Source of the DNA: Comamonadaceae bacterium
Lineage (GTDB): Bacteria > Pseudomonadota > Gammaproteobacteria > Burkholderiales > Burkholderiaceae_C
Direction: 5' to 3'
Assembly (NCBI GenBank): GCA_027488985.1
Contig: JAIYAR010000010.1
Span: forward strand, 124,001-188,000
DNA length: 64,000 nt
The notes beneath the pieces are model-generated. The model was not told where the DNA came from. It did no database searches and saw only the letters and a list, made by a program, of their open reading frames with translations. Below, one piece after another: positions 1 through 5,965 of the stretch. Each line of letters starts with the position of its first letter. Within the stretch, counting starts at the first letter, position 1. Made by a program: the position numbers and the translations under genes.

Positions 1-2
1 CC

Positions 3-803
3 ACTTACGCCTTGGCCGCACGGGTCATCAAAAACCACGTGATCTATGAGAGCCTGGCGGCCTCGAACGTGGGCAACGATCCTGAGCTGGTTGGCAGCAC
101 CAAGTGGGTGGCCGTGAGCGCCACCAATCGCTGGAAACTATTCGACTTGTCCAGCAGCAGCCAAACCGCACAGGCCAACAGCATCAGCTACACCCTGCGC
201 CCTGGTCAGTTTGTGAATTCAGTAGCGGCGGTCAACCTCACCGATGTGACCAGCGTGCGCGTGCAAGTCATTAGCGATACCTTCGGCAGCGTCTACGACG
301 AAACCATTAATCGCCCCCGCATCCAGCCAGAGGCGAACTGGTGGAGCTGGTTTTATGGCAAGCGCAGCGAGCCTTTGGCCAGCTACTACATCGACCTCCC
401 CAGCCTGCTCGATGCGCAAATCATCATCACCTTGACCGGCGGCTCCGCCATGGCGGTTGGCACCCTCATGCTGGGCACCTCCAGCCAGTGGGGCAAGTGC
501 GTCACCGCCGGCGTGTCCCTGCGCGTCAAAGACTACAGCCGCAAAGAAACCAACGCCTTCGGGGACACCGTGCTGGTCAAGCGCCGTTTTGCCAAACAGG
601 TGGAAGTGCCCTTGTTGCTGGAGACCGCGCAAACCGATTCCCTCTTCGACTTTGTGGCCGGCATGCGCGCCACCCCAGCGCTGTGGGTGGTGAGCGATGA
701 ATTCCAGACCTCCACGGTTTATGGCTACTACACCGATTTCAAGGTACTCATCCAGTACCGCGACCTCAGCGACTGCACCCTCTCACTAGAAAGCCTCGCA
801 TAA
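3..803 (+). CDS. phage tail-associated protein, 5' end cut by the window edge
   Basis: The frame is open from the first bases. The first possible start (TTG at 12) has no ribosome binding site, so the true start is probably upstream. At least 266 residues are visible. There is no signal peptide or membrane segment, and the composition is rich in Ser, Thr, Val and aromatic residues, as in beta-rich phage structural proteins. The next gene starts 2 bases after its stop and is tail-fibre-like, so a tail-tip or baseplate role is likely. That role is inferred from position and composition; I do not recognise a named family. Confidence 0.6.
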   Translation, partial: TYALAARVIKNHVIYESLAASNVGNDPELVGSTKWVAVSATNRWKLFDLSSSSQTAQANSISYTLRPGQFVNSVAAVNLTDVTSVRVQVISDTFGSVYDETINRPRIQPEANWWSWFYGKRSEPLASYYIDLPSLLDAQIIITLTGGSAMAVGTLMLGTSSQWGKCVTAGVSLRVKDYSRKETNAFGDTVLVKRRFAKQVEVPLLLETAQTDSLFDFVAGMRATPALWVVSDEFQTSTVYGYYTDFKVLIQYRDLSDCTLSLESLA

Positions 804-805
804 CC

Positions 806-2065
806 ATGATTAACCCACTCGGCCCCGTGCCCACACCGCTCGACAGTTCGGCAGATTTCAACACCAAAGCCTTTGCGCTGCTTGGGCAGCTGCCTAGCTT
901 TGTGAATGAAGCCAATTCCACGGCAGACAATATTCAAATCACCTCCGACATTCTGGCGGCGGTGCTGCTGGGCATGGCCTTTCCTGAGTACACCGGCACC
1001 AGCACCGGCACGGCCACGGTGGGCCTGGGCGCCAAGGTGTTCCCGACCCAAACTGGCAAGCTCTGGCAGGCAGGCCAGATCGTTGTGGTGAGCAGCGGCG
1101 GCAACATCATGCGCGGCCCCGTGCTGGGCTACAGCGGCGGCAGCCTCACGGTGGACGTTACCAGCACGGTGGGCAGTGGCAGCTATTCCTCCTGGACCAT
1201 AGGCCTGACGTTTGATGGTCTGCTGCTCGCGAAGTCAGGTGCCAATACCGATATCACCAGCCTCTCGGGGTTGACCTCGCCCATCCCCCGCGCAAACACT
1301 ATTAGCAAGATCGAGTCGCTGCCCAACCCTACGCTGTCTGCCAATGCCATGACGCTGCCGGCGTCTACCCATGCACTTGATTTCCGCAACGCGACGCTGT
1401 CGGACGGACTGCCTACAACAATAAATGGCACGGCTGCCGCAATGACCATCCCAGCCGGTGCAAGCCTTGGCACTGTCAGTGGTCAACAAAGCACCCTTAT
1501 CGAAGTGATTTGTAACAGTGGTGGAACCCTACATAAAGCCATCGTCAATTTGGCTGGCGGCAATGATTTATCTGAGTCCGGTGTCATTAACACTACGGCC
1601 ATCAGCGCAGGCGCTAATGCAGCAAATGTCTTCTATTCCAACACTCCGCTGACGAACGTACCGTATCGCCTTGCGCGAATCATTGCGTCTACCCAGGCGA
1701 CGGCAGGGCAATGGATCACACCTCCTAGTTTGATTCAAGGCGCGGGTGGTGCTGCGCTTGCAGCCATGGCATCGGCGGGCTATGGGCAGAGCTGGCAGAA
1801 CATGACCGGTTTGGGTGGTCGCGCTTCAGGGGTGACGATGTACAACACCCGAAGCAAGCCCATTGCGGTCAGCGTTACCGCCTTGGTAGCGGGCGGGGGC
1901 GGTAGCTTTACCGGCAACGTGAACGGAGAGCAGATTGCGCTTTGCCAAAACAACGGCGGCTCTCCGCAGTTTATGACTGTTTGCCTACCCATTGTTGGAC
2001 CTGGCCGCTCTTATTCCGCCATCAACTCCAGCGGAACTATCACTACTTGGAATGAGGCATTTTGA
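806..2065 (+). CDS. phage tail fibre-like structural protein
   Basis: This 419-residue protein has no signal peptide or membrane segment. It is rich in Gly, Ser, Thr, Ala and Asn, with many short beta-like repeats, as in trimeric phage fibres. The last ~90 residues begin with a segment YGQSWQNMTG followed by TMYNTRSKPI, which resembles the distal domain of many phage tail proteins. It starts 2 bases after the preceding tail gene and its stop overlaps the next start (TGATG). Codons from about 1480 to 2060 look more AT-rich than the first half, which would fit an exchanged receptor-binding tip. The exact role in host binding is inferred. Confidence 0.6.
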   Translation: MINPLGPVPTPLDSSADFNTKAFALLGQLPSFVNEANSTADNIQITSDILAAVLLGMAFPEYTGTSTGTATVGLGAKVFPTQTGKLWQAGQIVVVSSGGNIMRGPVLGYSGGSLTVDVTSTVGSGSYSSWTIGLTFDGLLLAKSGANTDITSLSGLTSPIPRANTISKIESLPNPTLSANAMTLPASTHALDFRNATLSDGLPTTINGTAAAMTIPAGASLGTVSGQQSTLIEVICNSGGTLHKAIVNLAGGNDLSESGVINTTAISAGANAANVFYSNTPLTNVPYRLARIIASTQATAGQWITPPSLIQGAGGAALAAMASAGYGQSWQNMTGLGGRASGVTMYNTRSKPIAVSVTALVAGGGGSFTGNVNGEQIALCQNNGGSPQFMTVCLPIVGPGRSYSAINSSGTITTWNEAF

Positions 2066-2496
2066 TGTACTACAAAGCTAACGACAATTCAGTGCATTGC
2101 ATTGATCCCGCCTTTGAGCATTTGCTACCTGCTGGTTGCGTTTCAATAACTGAGCAAGAGGCACAAGCCTTGCGGCTGCAGTATGACCAAGCGCCGGCTC
2201 CCGAGCTCACGCTGGACCAGATCAAAGACCAAGCCCGCGCTACGGTCCGCGCAGCCCGCAAGCCGGTGTTTTACACCTTGGCCGGCATGCAGTCCGAAGC
2301 GCTGGCCACGGGCGACACAGCCACCGCCACCGCGATCGTAGGCATACAGCAAGCCCTCAAGGCGTTGCCTGAAACCGACCTGAGCGCTTGCCTTAGCGCT
2401 GCCGAAGTGGATGCCGCCTTTGTGGCAGCGTGGCTTGCCATTGCCTACTCTGCCCCGGCCAATGTGGTGAGCGCCTTCAATGAGGTACTGGCATGA
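2065..2496 (+). CDS. small phage protein next to the fibre gene, possible fibre-assembly or accessory protein
   Basis: The product is 143 residues from the ATG that overlaps the stop of the fibre gene; the TTG one codon earlier is less likely. The N-terminal part (about residues 1-50) reads like the short N-terminal module seen in tail-fibre assembly or accessory proteins. A charged helix follows, then an Ala-rich helical C-terminal half. Position directly after a fibre gene is the main clue. It overlaps the next gene by 4 bases (ATGA). No catalytic motif is visible, so the role is an inference. Confidence 0.5.
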   Translation: MYYKANDNSVHCIDPAFEHLLPAGCVSITEQEAQALRLQYDQAPAPELTLDQIKDQARATVRAARKPVFYTLAGMQSEALATGDTATATAIVGIQQALKALPETDLSACLSAAEVDAAFVAAWLAIAYSAPANVVSAFNEVLA

Positions 2497-2837
2497 CCTG
2501 GCTGCTCTACACCGCTCTGGTCATTTTCTTGGCTTTGCCCATTCTGATGCTGCTGGTGTGGCCCGCGCTCAAGTTGTTCGAACTGCAGGACTTGTGGCGC
2601 CTGCTCTGGGTGCTGTTTTGGCCGTTGATGCTGGCCGCTTGGCTGGCGGATGTGATCGTGGCACGCACCTGGTGGGTTCTGCTGTTTGGCTGGCCCAAGT
2701 GCAACGAAGTAACGGTATCCCACACGCTGGAGCGCCTGATCGGCGAGCACGAGCACAAGAGATGGGCGCTTGCTGCGTCTATCGCCCAAGAGCTGGACCG
2801 CATCAGCCCCGGCCACATCAAGATTCTCCGAAGGTAG
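2493..2837 (+). CDS. small phage membrane protein of unknown function
   Basis: The 114-residue product has two strong hydrophobic segments (about residues 3-26 and 36-66, rich in Leu and Trp), then a charged C-terminal tail of about 45 residues. It starts by ATGA overlap with the upstream gene and ends 2 bases before the next membrane gene. Lying between tail-fibre genes and the lysis cassette, it could be a holin, an antiholin or a superinfection-exclusion protein. Nothing in the sequence decides between these. Confidence 0.5.
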   Translation: MTWLLYTALVIFLALPILMLLVWPALKLFELQDLWRLLWVLFWPLMLAAWLADVIVARTWWVLLFGWPKCNEVTVSHTLERLIGEHEHKRWALAASIAQELDRISPGHIKILRR

Positions 2838-2839
2838 CC

Positions 2840-3265
2840 ATGCCAGAACCCACCACAGCATCCACTGCAGCCATTGCCACGCTCGCGTCAGCTGGCGTCA
2901 CCGTGCCGGTCCTCACAGTCTGGGGCATAAGCCTCGGACTGCGTGCAGATCTGCTCATCGCCGGCTTTGCTGGATCTCTGGTGGCCATCGTGTTGCTCAA
3001 TAGTGTTCCCAGTTCCGGCGATACGTGGCAGGAGCTGCTGCGCACCACACTGCGCCGCATGATGGTCGCCGTGGCCAGCTCGCTGACCGCCGGCTACCTC
3101 ACGCCCTTGGCTATGTTGGTGGCGGCGATGCCAGAGCCACTGATCCTGGGCAGTGCCTTTGCGGTCGGTGGGGGCGCGCAGCAAGTGCTCATGTTCATGA
3201 TCCGCAGGTTTTCCGGTGCGCCGCCGGGTAGTCCACCCGCCATGGAAGGGGGAGCAGGCGCATGA
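2840..3265 (+). CDS. putative phage holin-like membrane protein
   Basis: This 141-residue protein has hydrophobic segments at about residues 20-37, 39-55, 78-95 and 98-118, and a Gly/Pro-rich tail. The ATG at 2840 follows the previous stop by 2 bases and overlaps the next gene by 4 bases. Its place two genes before the endolysin suggests a part in membrane lesion formation or its control. Two or three holin-like genes in a row are common in such cassettes, and which one is the true holin cannot be told from sequence. Confidence 0.5.
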   Translation: MPEPTTASTAAIATLASAGVTVPVLTVWGISLGLRADLLIAGFAGSLVAIVLLNSVPSSGDTWQELLRTTLRRMMVAVASSLTAGYLTPLAMLVAAMPEPLILGSAFAVGGGAQQVLMFMIRRFSGAPPGSPPAMEGGAGA

Positions 3266-3582
3266 CCGACCCCATTCAACTGGCCCACTGGCTGGCGGGC
3301 ATCGTAGTGCTGGCCGAAGCCCTGAACAAATTGGAGCGCACTGCTCCCTTCGCTGCCGGTCTGTCATCTCGCAAGCGCGTGGTGGACTTCCTCAAAGCAC
3401 TCGCCTGGTTGCTGCTGGCGATAGGGGCGGGCGGTGCTGTAGCCACCCCCTTGCTACTAGCCATGGGCATTCATGCCACGCCTTTTGACCGGATCACCCA
3501 CGCGCAACCCACCTTTGCCGAAACCGCAGTGCTGCTGGGCTTTGCGGTCCTCATTGTTCGCACTCGAGTCAAGGAAGGATAG
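3262..3582 (+). CDS. putative phage holin
   Basis: The 106-residue product has three hydrophobic stretches (about residues 7-20, 45-68 and 84-100) and a short charged C-terminus, typical of a class I holin. It lies immediately upstream of the endolysin; the AAGGAAGG at its 3' end doubles as the endolysin ribosome binding site. Holins set lysis time by opening the inner membrane for the endolysin. Assignment rests on size, topology and position. Confidence 0.55.
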   Translation: MTDPIQLAHWLAGIVVLAEALNKLERTAPFAAGLSSRKRVVDFLKALAWLLLAIGAGGAVATPLLLAMGIHATPFDRITHAQPTFAETAVLLGFAVLIVRTRVKEG

Positions 3583-3584
3583 AC

Positions 3585-3998
3585 ATGATCACCTTAGCCC
3601 AATACGTTGGCCCCCACGCAGGTAGCCCCGACTGGACGCCTGCACGCCGGGCCAATGCCGAAGACCTGCTCAAACGCTGCGCTGCGCTGGAGGCGGAGAT
3701 GGTTCGCGCCGGCGTGGAGTTTCCCGACAACCCCGCTACTGATTCCGGAGTGTCTGGGCAGACATTTGGTGGCTTCCGGCCTCAGAACTGCTCGCAAGGT
3801 GCACCTGGCAGTTCTCACAAAGAAGGTAAAGCCGTGGACCGCTACGACCCCAAAGGGCACATCGATGCATGGGTAATGATCCACCAAGACCGTCTGGAAG
3901 CCCATGGCCTCTACATCGAGCACGCCTCGGCAACCCCTGGTTGGAGTCACTGGACGACCCGCGCGCCACGCTCAGGAAATAGGGCGTTCATGCCATGA
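3585..3998 (+). CDS. phage endolysin, M15-type zinc peptidase (cell-wall amidase/peptidase)
   Basis: The protein has 137 residues and shows the metal-binding pattern of the peptidase M15 family: SSHKEGKAVDRYD (about residues 77-89, first His and the Asp ligand) and WSHW near residue 120 (second His). Known family members cut D-Ala-containing peptide links in peptidoglycan. There is no signal peptide, so release through the holin is expected. It starts 2 bases after the holin with a strong Shine-Dalgarno (AAGGAAGG) and overlaps the Rz gene by 4 bases. Cleavage specificity is not visible. Confidence 0.75.
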   Translation: MITLAQYVGPHAGSPDWTPARRANAEDLLKRCAALEAEMVRAGVEFPDNPATDSGVSGQTFGGFRPQNCSQGAPGSSHKEGKAVDRYDPKGHIDAWVMIHQDRLEAHGLYIEHASATPGWSHWTTRAPRSGNRAFMP

Positions 3999-4450
3999 GA
4001 CAACTACTCATCGCCATAGCCCTTTTGGCCGCGGGCTTCGGTGGTGGCTGGGCCGTGAATGGCTGGCGCCTCGATGCCGAGCATGGCCAAGAGCGCATCC
4101 AGTTAGCCAAAGAGCGCAACGACCAGCTGCTGGCCGCCATTCGCCAGCGTGACGACTTGGCCGACAAAGTCGACCAGGTCGATAAAAAGCGCACCGCCCA
4201 ACTCACGAAAGCCCGAAATGAAAACCAAGCTCTTACTGATCGGCTTGCTGCTCGCACTGCAGGCCTGCGGATCGAAGCCACTTGCCCCCAGTCCGGATCA
4301 ACCGAAAGCACCAGCAACGCCAGCGTGGATTCTGGAGCCGCAGCCGAGCTCACTCCCTCTGCTCGACAAGCTTATTCAGCCCTTCGACAAAACATCATCG
4401 AAACCGAAGGAAGGCTGAGCGCCTGCCAAGAGCTGCTGACCCTGCATTGA
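3995..4450 (+). CDS. Rz: Rz-type i-spanin, inner-membrane lysis protein
   Basis: This 151-residue protein has one N-terminal membrane anchor (about residues 3-21) followed by a long charged coiled coil (about 25-95), the layout of Rz i-spanins. With the outer-membrane lipoprotein Rz1 such proteins span the periplasm and complete lysis of Gram-negative hosts. It starts within the last codons of the endolysin, and Rz1 is encoded inside it in another frame (4218-4418), which strengthens the call. The stop overlaps the start of the next gene by one base. Confidence 0.85.
   Translation: MRQLLIAIALLAAGFGGGWAVNGWRLDAEHGQERIQLAKERNDQLLAAIRQRDDLADKVDQVDKKRTAQLTKARNENQALTDRLAARTAGLRIEATCPQSGSTESTSNASVDSGAAAELTPSARQAYSALRQNIIETEGRLSACQELLTLH
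4218..4418 (+). CDS. Rz1: Rz1-type o-spanin, lipoprotein nested in Rz (+1 frame)
   Basis: The 66-residue frame lies fully inside the Rz gene. It starts with MKTKLLLIGLLLALQAC, a signal sequence with lipobox LQAC, so cleavage before Cys17 and lipid attachment are expected. The mature part is short and Pro-rich (about 9 prolines in 50 residues), the hallmark of Rz1 outer-membrane spanins. An open frame exists 23 codons further upstream, but the lipoprotein start at 4218 is the sensible one. Embedded Rz1 genes are known from lambda and many other phages. Confidence 0.85.
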   Translation: MKTKLLLIGLLLALQACGSKPLAPSPDQPKAPATPAWILEPQPSSLPLLDKLIQPFDKTSSKPKEG

Positions 4451-4860
4451 TGGACAATGCCCGAATGTTGAAGGGCGTATCCATCATTGGTGTAGTTGCT
4501 GTGCTTGTCGGCTGTGCTCAGAACCCGCCGGAGCCAGCAAAAACATCATTGAACCCGCTGGTGGACTACCGGCAGACCGGCCAAGTTCCCCGCACCGAAT
4601 CCGGCAAGACAGAGCGCAGCGCCGCAGTGCTGGCAGCTTTTCGTGAAAAGTACCGATGCCCAGCCACCGGAAAAAGCACAGGCGCATGCCCGGGCTGGGC
4701 CATTGACCATGTGATCCCTCTGGCCTGTGGTGGTGCCGATGCGGTCTACAACCTCCAGTGGCTGCCCAATGCCATCAAGAGCGCCAAGGGCCCCGACAGC
4801 AAAGACCACTTCGAGCGCAAGATCTACGGAGGGCAGGGCGCCAGCAAGGGCTGCCCGTAG
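4450..4860 (+). CDS. small HNH-nuclease-like protein with a lipoprotein signal
   Basis: The 136-residue product has an N-terminal hydrophobic signal ending in lipobox LVGC (Cys26 from the ATG at 4450; a second ATG at 4465 is also possible). The C-terminal half carries an HNH-like core: WAIDHVIPLACGGAD (about residues 88-102), then NLQWLP with the central Asn and a downstream Lys/His-rich stretch ending DHFERK. HNH enzymes nick or cut DNA with a His-metal centre. The start overlaps the Rz stop by one base and the gene ends 6 bases before a terminator, so it is last in the late operon. A nuclease apparently exported as a lipoprotein is unusual; its target is unknown. Confidence 0.7.
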   Translation: MDNARMLKGVSIIGVVAVLVGCAQNPPEPAKTSLNPLVDYRQTGQVPRTESGKTERSAAVLAAFREKYRCPATGKSTGACPGWAIDHVIPLACGGADAVYNLQWLPNAIKSAKGPDSKDHFERKIYGGQGASKGCP

Positions 4861-4865
4861 GCAAC

Positions 4866-4890
4866 AAAAAACCCGCCGAAGCGGGTTTTT
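4866..4890. terminator. bidirectional intrinsic terminator closing the phage late operon
   Basis: The hairpin AACCCGC / CGAA loop / GCGGGTT is flanked by an A-run on the left and a T-run on the right, so it can stop transcription from both sides. It lies just after the HNH gene (stop 4860) on + and just after the small minus-strand gene (stop 4895). Confidence 0.85.
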
Positions 4891-4894
4891 AAGG

Positions 4895-5017
4895 TCAGAA
4901 CTGGAATTCAGCTTGACCTGGGAAAGCGCGGCAGTGTTCGCACACATGCTCGAATTTGCCGAAGCGCAGTCGAACATATGGGTTCACATGCACGCTCTTT
5001 GGAAAAGAGCAAAACAT
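4895..5017 (-). CDS. 40-residue protein with a CxxC motif, phage right end
   Basis: The frame runs from ATG at 5017 to TGA at 4895. The product starts MFCSFPKSVHVNPYVRLRFG and ends in a VCEHC motif and a short Gln/Phe-rich tail. An AAGGGAA ribosome binding site lies 6 bases before the ATG. The stop sits 4 bases from the shared terminator. The basic/aromatic composition with Cys pairs could suit a small nucleic-acid or metal-binding protein. It resembles, from memory only, tiny proteins at ends of Burkholderiales prophages. Function unknown. Confidence 0.5.
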   Translation of the reverse strand: MFCSFPKSVHVNPYVRLRFGKFEHVCEHCRAFPGQAEFQF

Positions 5018-5032
5018 AGGAATTTCCCTTAT

Positions 5033-5046
5033 TTCACGTTGGTGAA
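5033..5046. promoter_or_regulatory. inverted repeat upstream of the 40-residue gene
   Basis: TTCAC-GTTG-GTGAA is a short perfect inverted repeat 16 bases upstream of the minus-strand ATG at 5017, where a repressor could act. It is short enough to arise by chance. Confidence 0.25.
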
Positions 5047-5068
5047 TAGAGAAATCCAGACAAAGCGC

Positions 5069-5084
5069 GTTTAGCTAGCTAAAC
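5069..5084. promoter_or_regulatory. perfect 16-bp palindrome, operator-like
   Basis: GTTTAGCTAGCTAAAC reads identically on both strands. It lies about 52 bases upstream of the minus-strand start at 5017 and just before a structured, terminator-ended stretch on +. It could be an operator for a phage regulator or a recombinase site; no gene explains it. Confidence 0.4.
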
Positions 5085-5086
5085 TA

Positions 5087-5168
5087 CAGCCTTCTTCCCC
5101 AAGAAGCTGGTGCTTTGTCGGATCTCTCCGCCGTTGAACCTGAAAAGAGGCCCTCACGGGCCTTTTTT
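5087..5168 (+). ncRNA. candidate small structured RNA ending in an intrinsic terminator
   Basis: A hairpin with arms CTTCTT / AAGAAG (extended by CAG/CTG with one bulge, 5087-5109) is followed about 40 bases later by a terminator hairpin AGGCCC-TCAC-GGGCCT plus six T (5148-5168). No reading frame on + fits between them. A terminator with no gene before it suggests a short transcript. The promoter is unclear (a weak TAAACT at 5080-5085 is the best -10-like match), so this stays a candidate. Confidence 0.3.
5148..5168 (+). terminator. intrinsic terminator in phage-end non-coding DNA
   Basis: AGGCCC and GGGCCT pair around a TCAC loop and are followed by TTTTTT, a canonical rho-independent terminator for + transcription. 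There is no coding gene directly upstream on +. Confidence 0.65.
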
Positions 5169-5518
5169 CATTTTTGCCTTGTTTTGGCAATCGCTCGGTT
5201 CCAGCGATCAACACAACCTCTTGGTGGTTTATGTGAAAAACATTACAAGCACTAACTATATCTGGGGTCTGTACGGGTGACAACCCACTACCGGTAGTGT
5301 ATCTGCCACTGTGGCGAGCAGCTGCTCAAGGGCACGCGGGTTTCTGTCTTCCAACACTGGGCATACATTGAAAGAGCTTCACGTTGCAGTTGAAGTGCCA
5401 AGCTTGGTGCGGTTTCCAGCATGATTTTGCTCCAAAGGCCGCATTGGAATTGGCTGTGTGCTTTGTTGCTTTGCATTCACTGGGCAAGGTTTTTATTTTG
5501 CAAACGTCCGAATTCGAC
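5169..5518. other. stretch without a recognisable gene
   Basis: About 350 bases between the terminator and the minus-strand gene at 5519. Short open frames exist on both strands (for example 5288-5476 on - and 5384-5611 on +), but none has a ribosome binding site or a protein-like composition that I trust. The one notable item is a perfect 14-bp palindrome, CACTACCGGTAGTG, at 5286-5299. This is probably phage end DNA. Confidence 0.5.
5286..5299. promoter_or_regulatory. perfect 14-bp palindrome
   Basis: CACTACCGGTAGTG is a perfect dyad in the gene-poor phage end. It may be a protein binding site; there is no neighbouring promoter that I can identify with confidence. Confidence 0.3.
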
Positions 5519-5734
5519 TCATTTGTTGCGCATAAAGCCGCTGGTGAAGTTCATTTGTTGCACCTCGCGCAGCTCTTCGGCGGTTGTTGGAATCTGTTGC
5601 ACGCGCTTTGACTCGATCAAGCAGACAGCTTCGGGGTGCTCTTTCCTGATGTGCTCTTCGGTGCAGTGATGCCGGGTCGTCGTCCACCGGCCAGCCCACT
5701 TGATCCGCCAAAGGTAAGTTTTCTCTGTTTTCAT
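5519..5734 (-). CDS. 71-residue protein of unknown function, phage-end gene
   Basis: The product begins MKTEKTYLWRIKWAGRW and continues with a His/Thr-rich stretch, an acidic IRKEHPEA segment and a C-terminal charged helix. It is basic and aromatic at the N-terminus and reads like a real small soluble protein, not a shadow frame. No Shine-Dalgarno is clear before ATG 5734. An AT-rich TATATT with TTCTTG 16 bases before it forms a possible promoter just upstream, which would give a nearly leaderless message. Similar small proteins near prophage ends are known to me only by memory; function unknown. Confidence 0.5.
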   Translation of the reverse strand: MKTEKTYLWRIKWAGRWTTTRHHCTEEHIRKEHPEAVCLIESKRVQQIPTTAEELREVQQMNFTSGFMRNK

Positions 5735-5735
5735 T

Positions 5736-5753
5736 GCTGTTTAAATATACAGC
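5736..5753. promoter_or_regulatory. inverted repeat over the promoter of the 71-residue gene
   Basis: GCTGT-TTAAATAT-ACAGC lies directly before the minus-strand start at 5734 and covers the possible -10 (TATATT on -). This is a position where a repressor would block transcription. Confidence 0.3.
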
Positions 5754-5854
5754 TATAGAGTCAAACAAGAACCTCAGAATGCTCGTGCGACAATCAACCA
5801 CGGCCCAAGGTGGTGCACCAAGTGTCAGCGTAATTTCTGGCGTAACTTTTCAAA

Positions 5855-5900
5855 ATGATCATCAGTTTTCACTGGAGCTTTGACTCTGGCATCATGGGCC
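5855..5900. other. probable phage attachment site (attR) within maf
   Basis: Phage-type DNA on the left changes to host maf codons on the right between about 5865 and 5890. The identical core should recur at the left end of the prophage. The core itself cannot be delimited without that other end. Confidence 0.5.
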
Positions 5901-5965
5901 TCCCTTTGTTTGAAACAGCGCAGGCCTTGCGCGAGGTGGGCTTTGCATGCAACAAGACATCCTGA
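5882..5965 (+). pseudogene. maf: 3' end of host maf (nucleotide pyrophosphatase), cut off by the prophage
   Basis: In the frame ending at TGA 5963-5965 the residues SGIMGLPLFETAQALREVG are the conserved C-terminal end of Maf/YhdE-type nucleoside triphosphate pyrophosphatases. The frame upstream (from an ATG at 5855) does not continue into Maf sequence. maf followed directly by rng is a common order in betaproteobacteria, and here the maf end overlaps the rng start by 19 bases. The rest of maf must lie beyond the left end of the prophage; whether the phage supplies a replacement 3' end there cannot be seen. Confidence 0.75.

Larger units (their letters stand above)
1..5881. mobile_element. right end of an integrated tailed-phage genome (prophage)
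   Basis: All genes from the left edge to 4860 read the same way and fit a late phage module: tail proteins, holin-like membrane proteins, M15 endolysin, nested Rz/Rz1 spanins and an HNH gene. Most join by ATGA-type overlaps. The module ends at a strong terminator (4866-4890). After about 1 kb of sparse DNA the sequence becomes the last codons of host maf, followed directly by rng, so the phage-chromosome junction lies near 5880. Integrase, repressor, capsid and most tail genes would lie to the left, outside the window. Whether the element is intact cannot be judged here. Confidence 0.85.

Noticed and set aside
4149..4217. longer form of Rz1 starting at 4149
   Set aside because: The extra 23 residues would bury the lipoprotein signal, which begins at ATG 4218.
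4727..5074. plus-strand open frame crossing the terminator after the HNH gene
   Set aside because: It overlaps the HNH gene in another frame and reads through the terminator. The minus-strand 40-residue gene explains the 4895-5017 part better.
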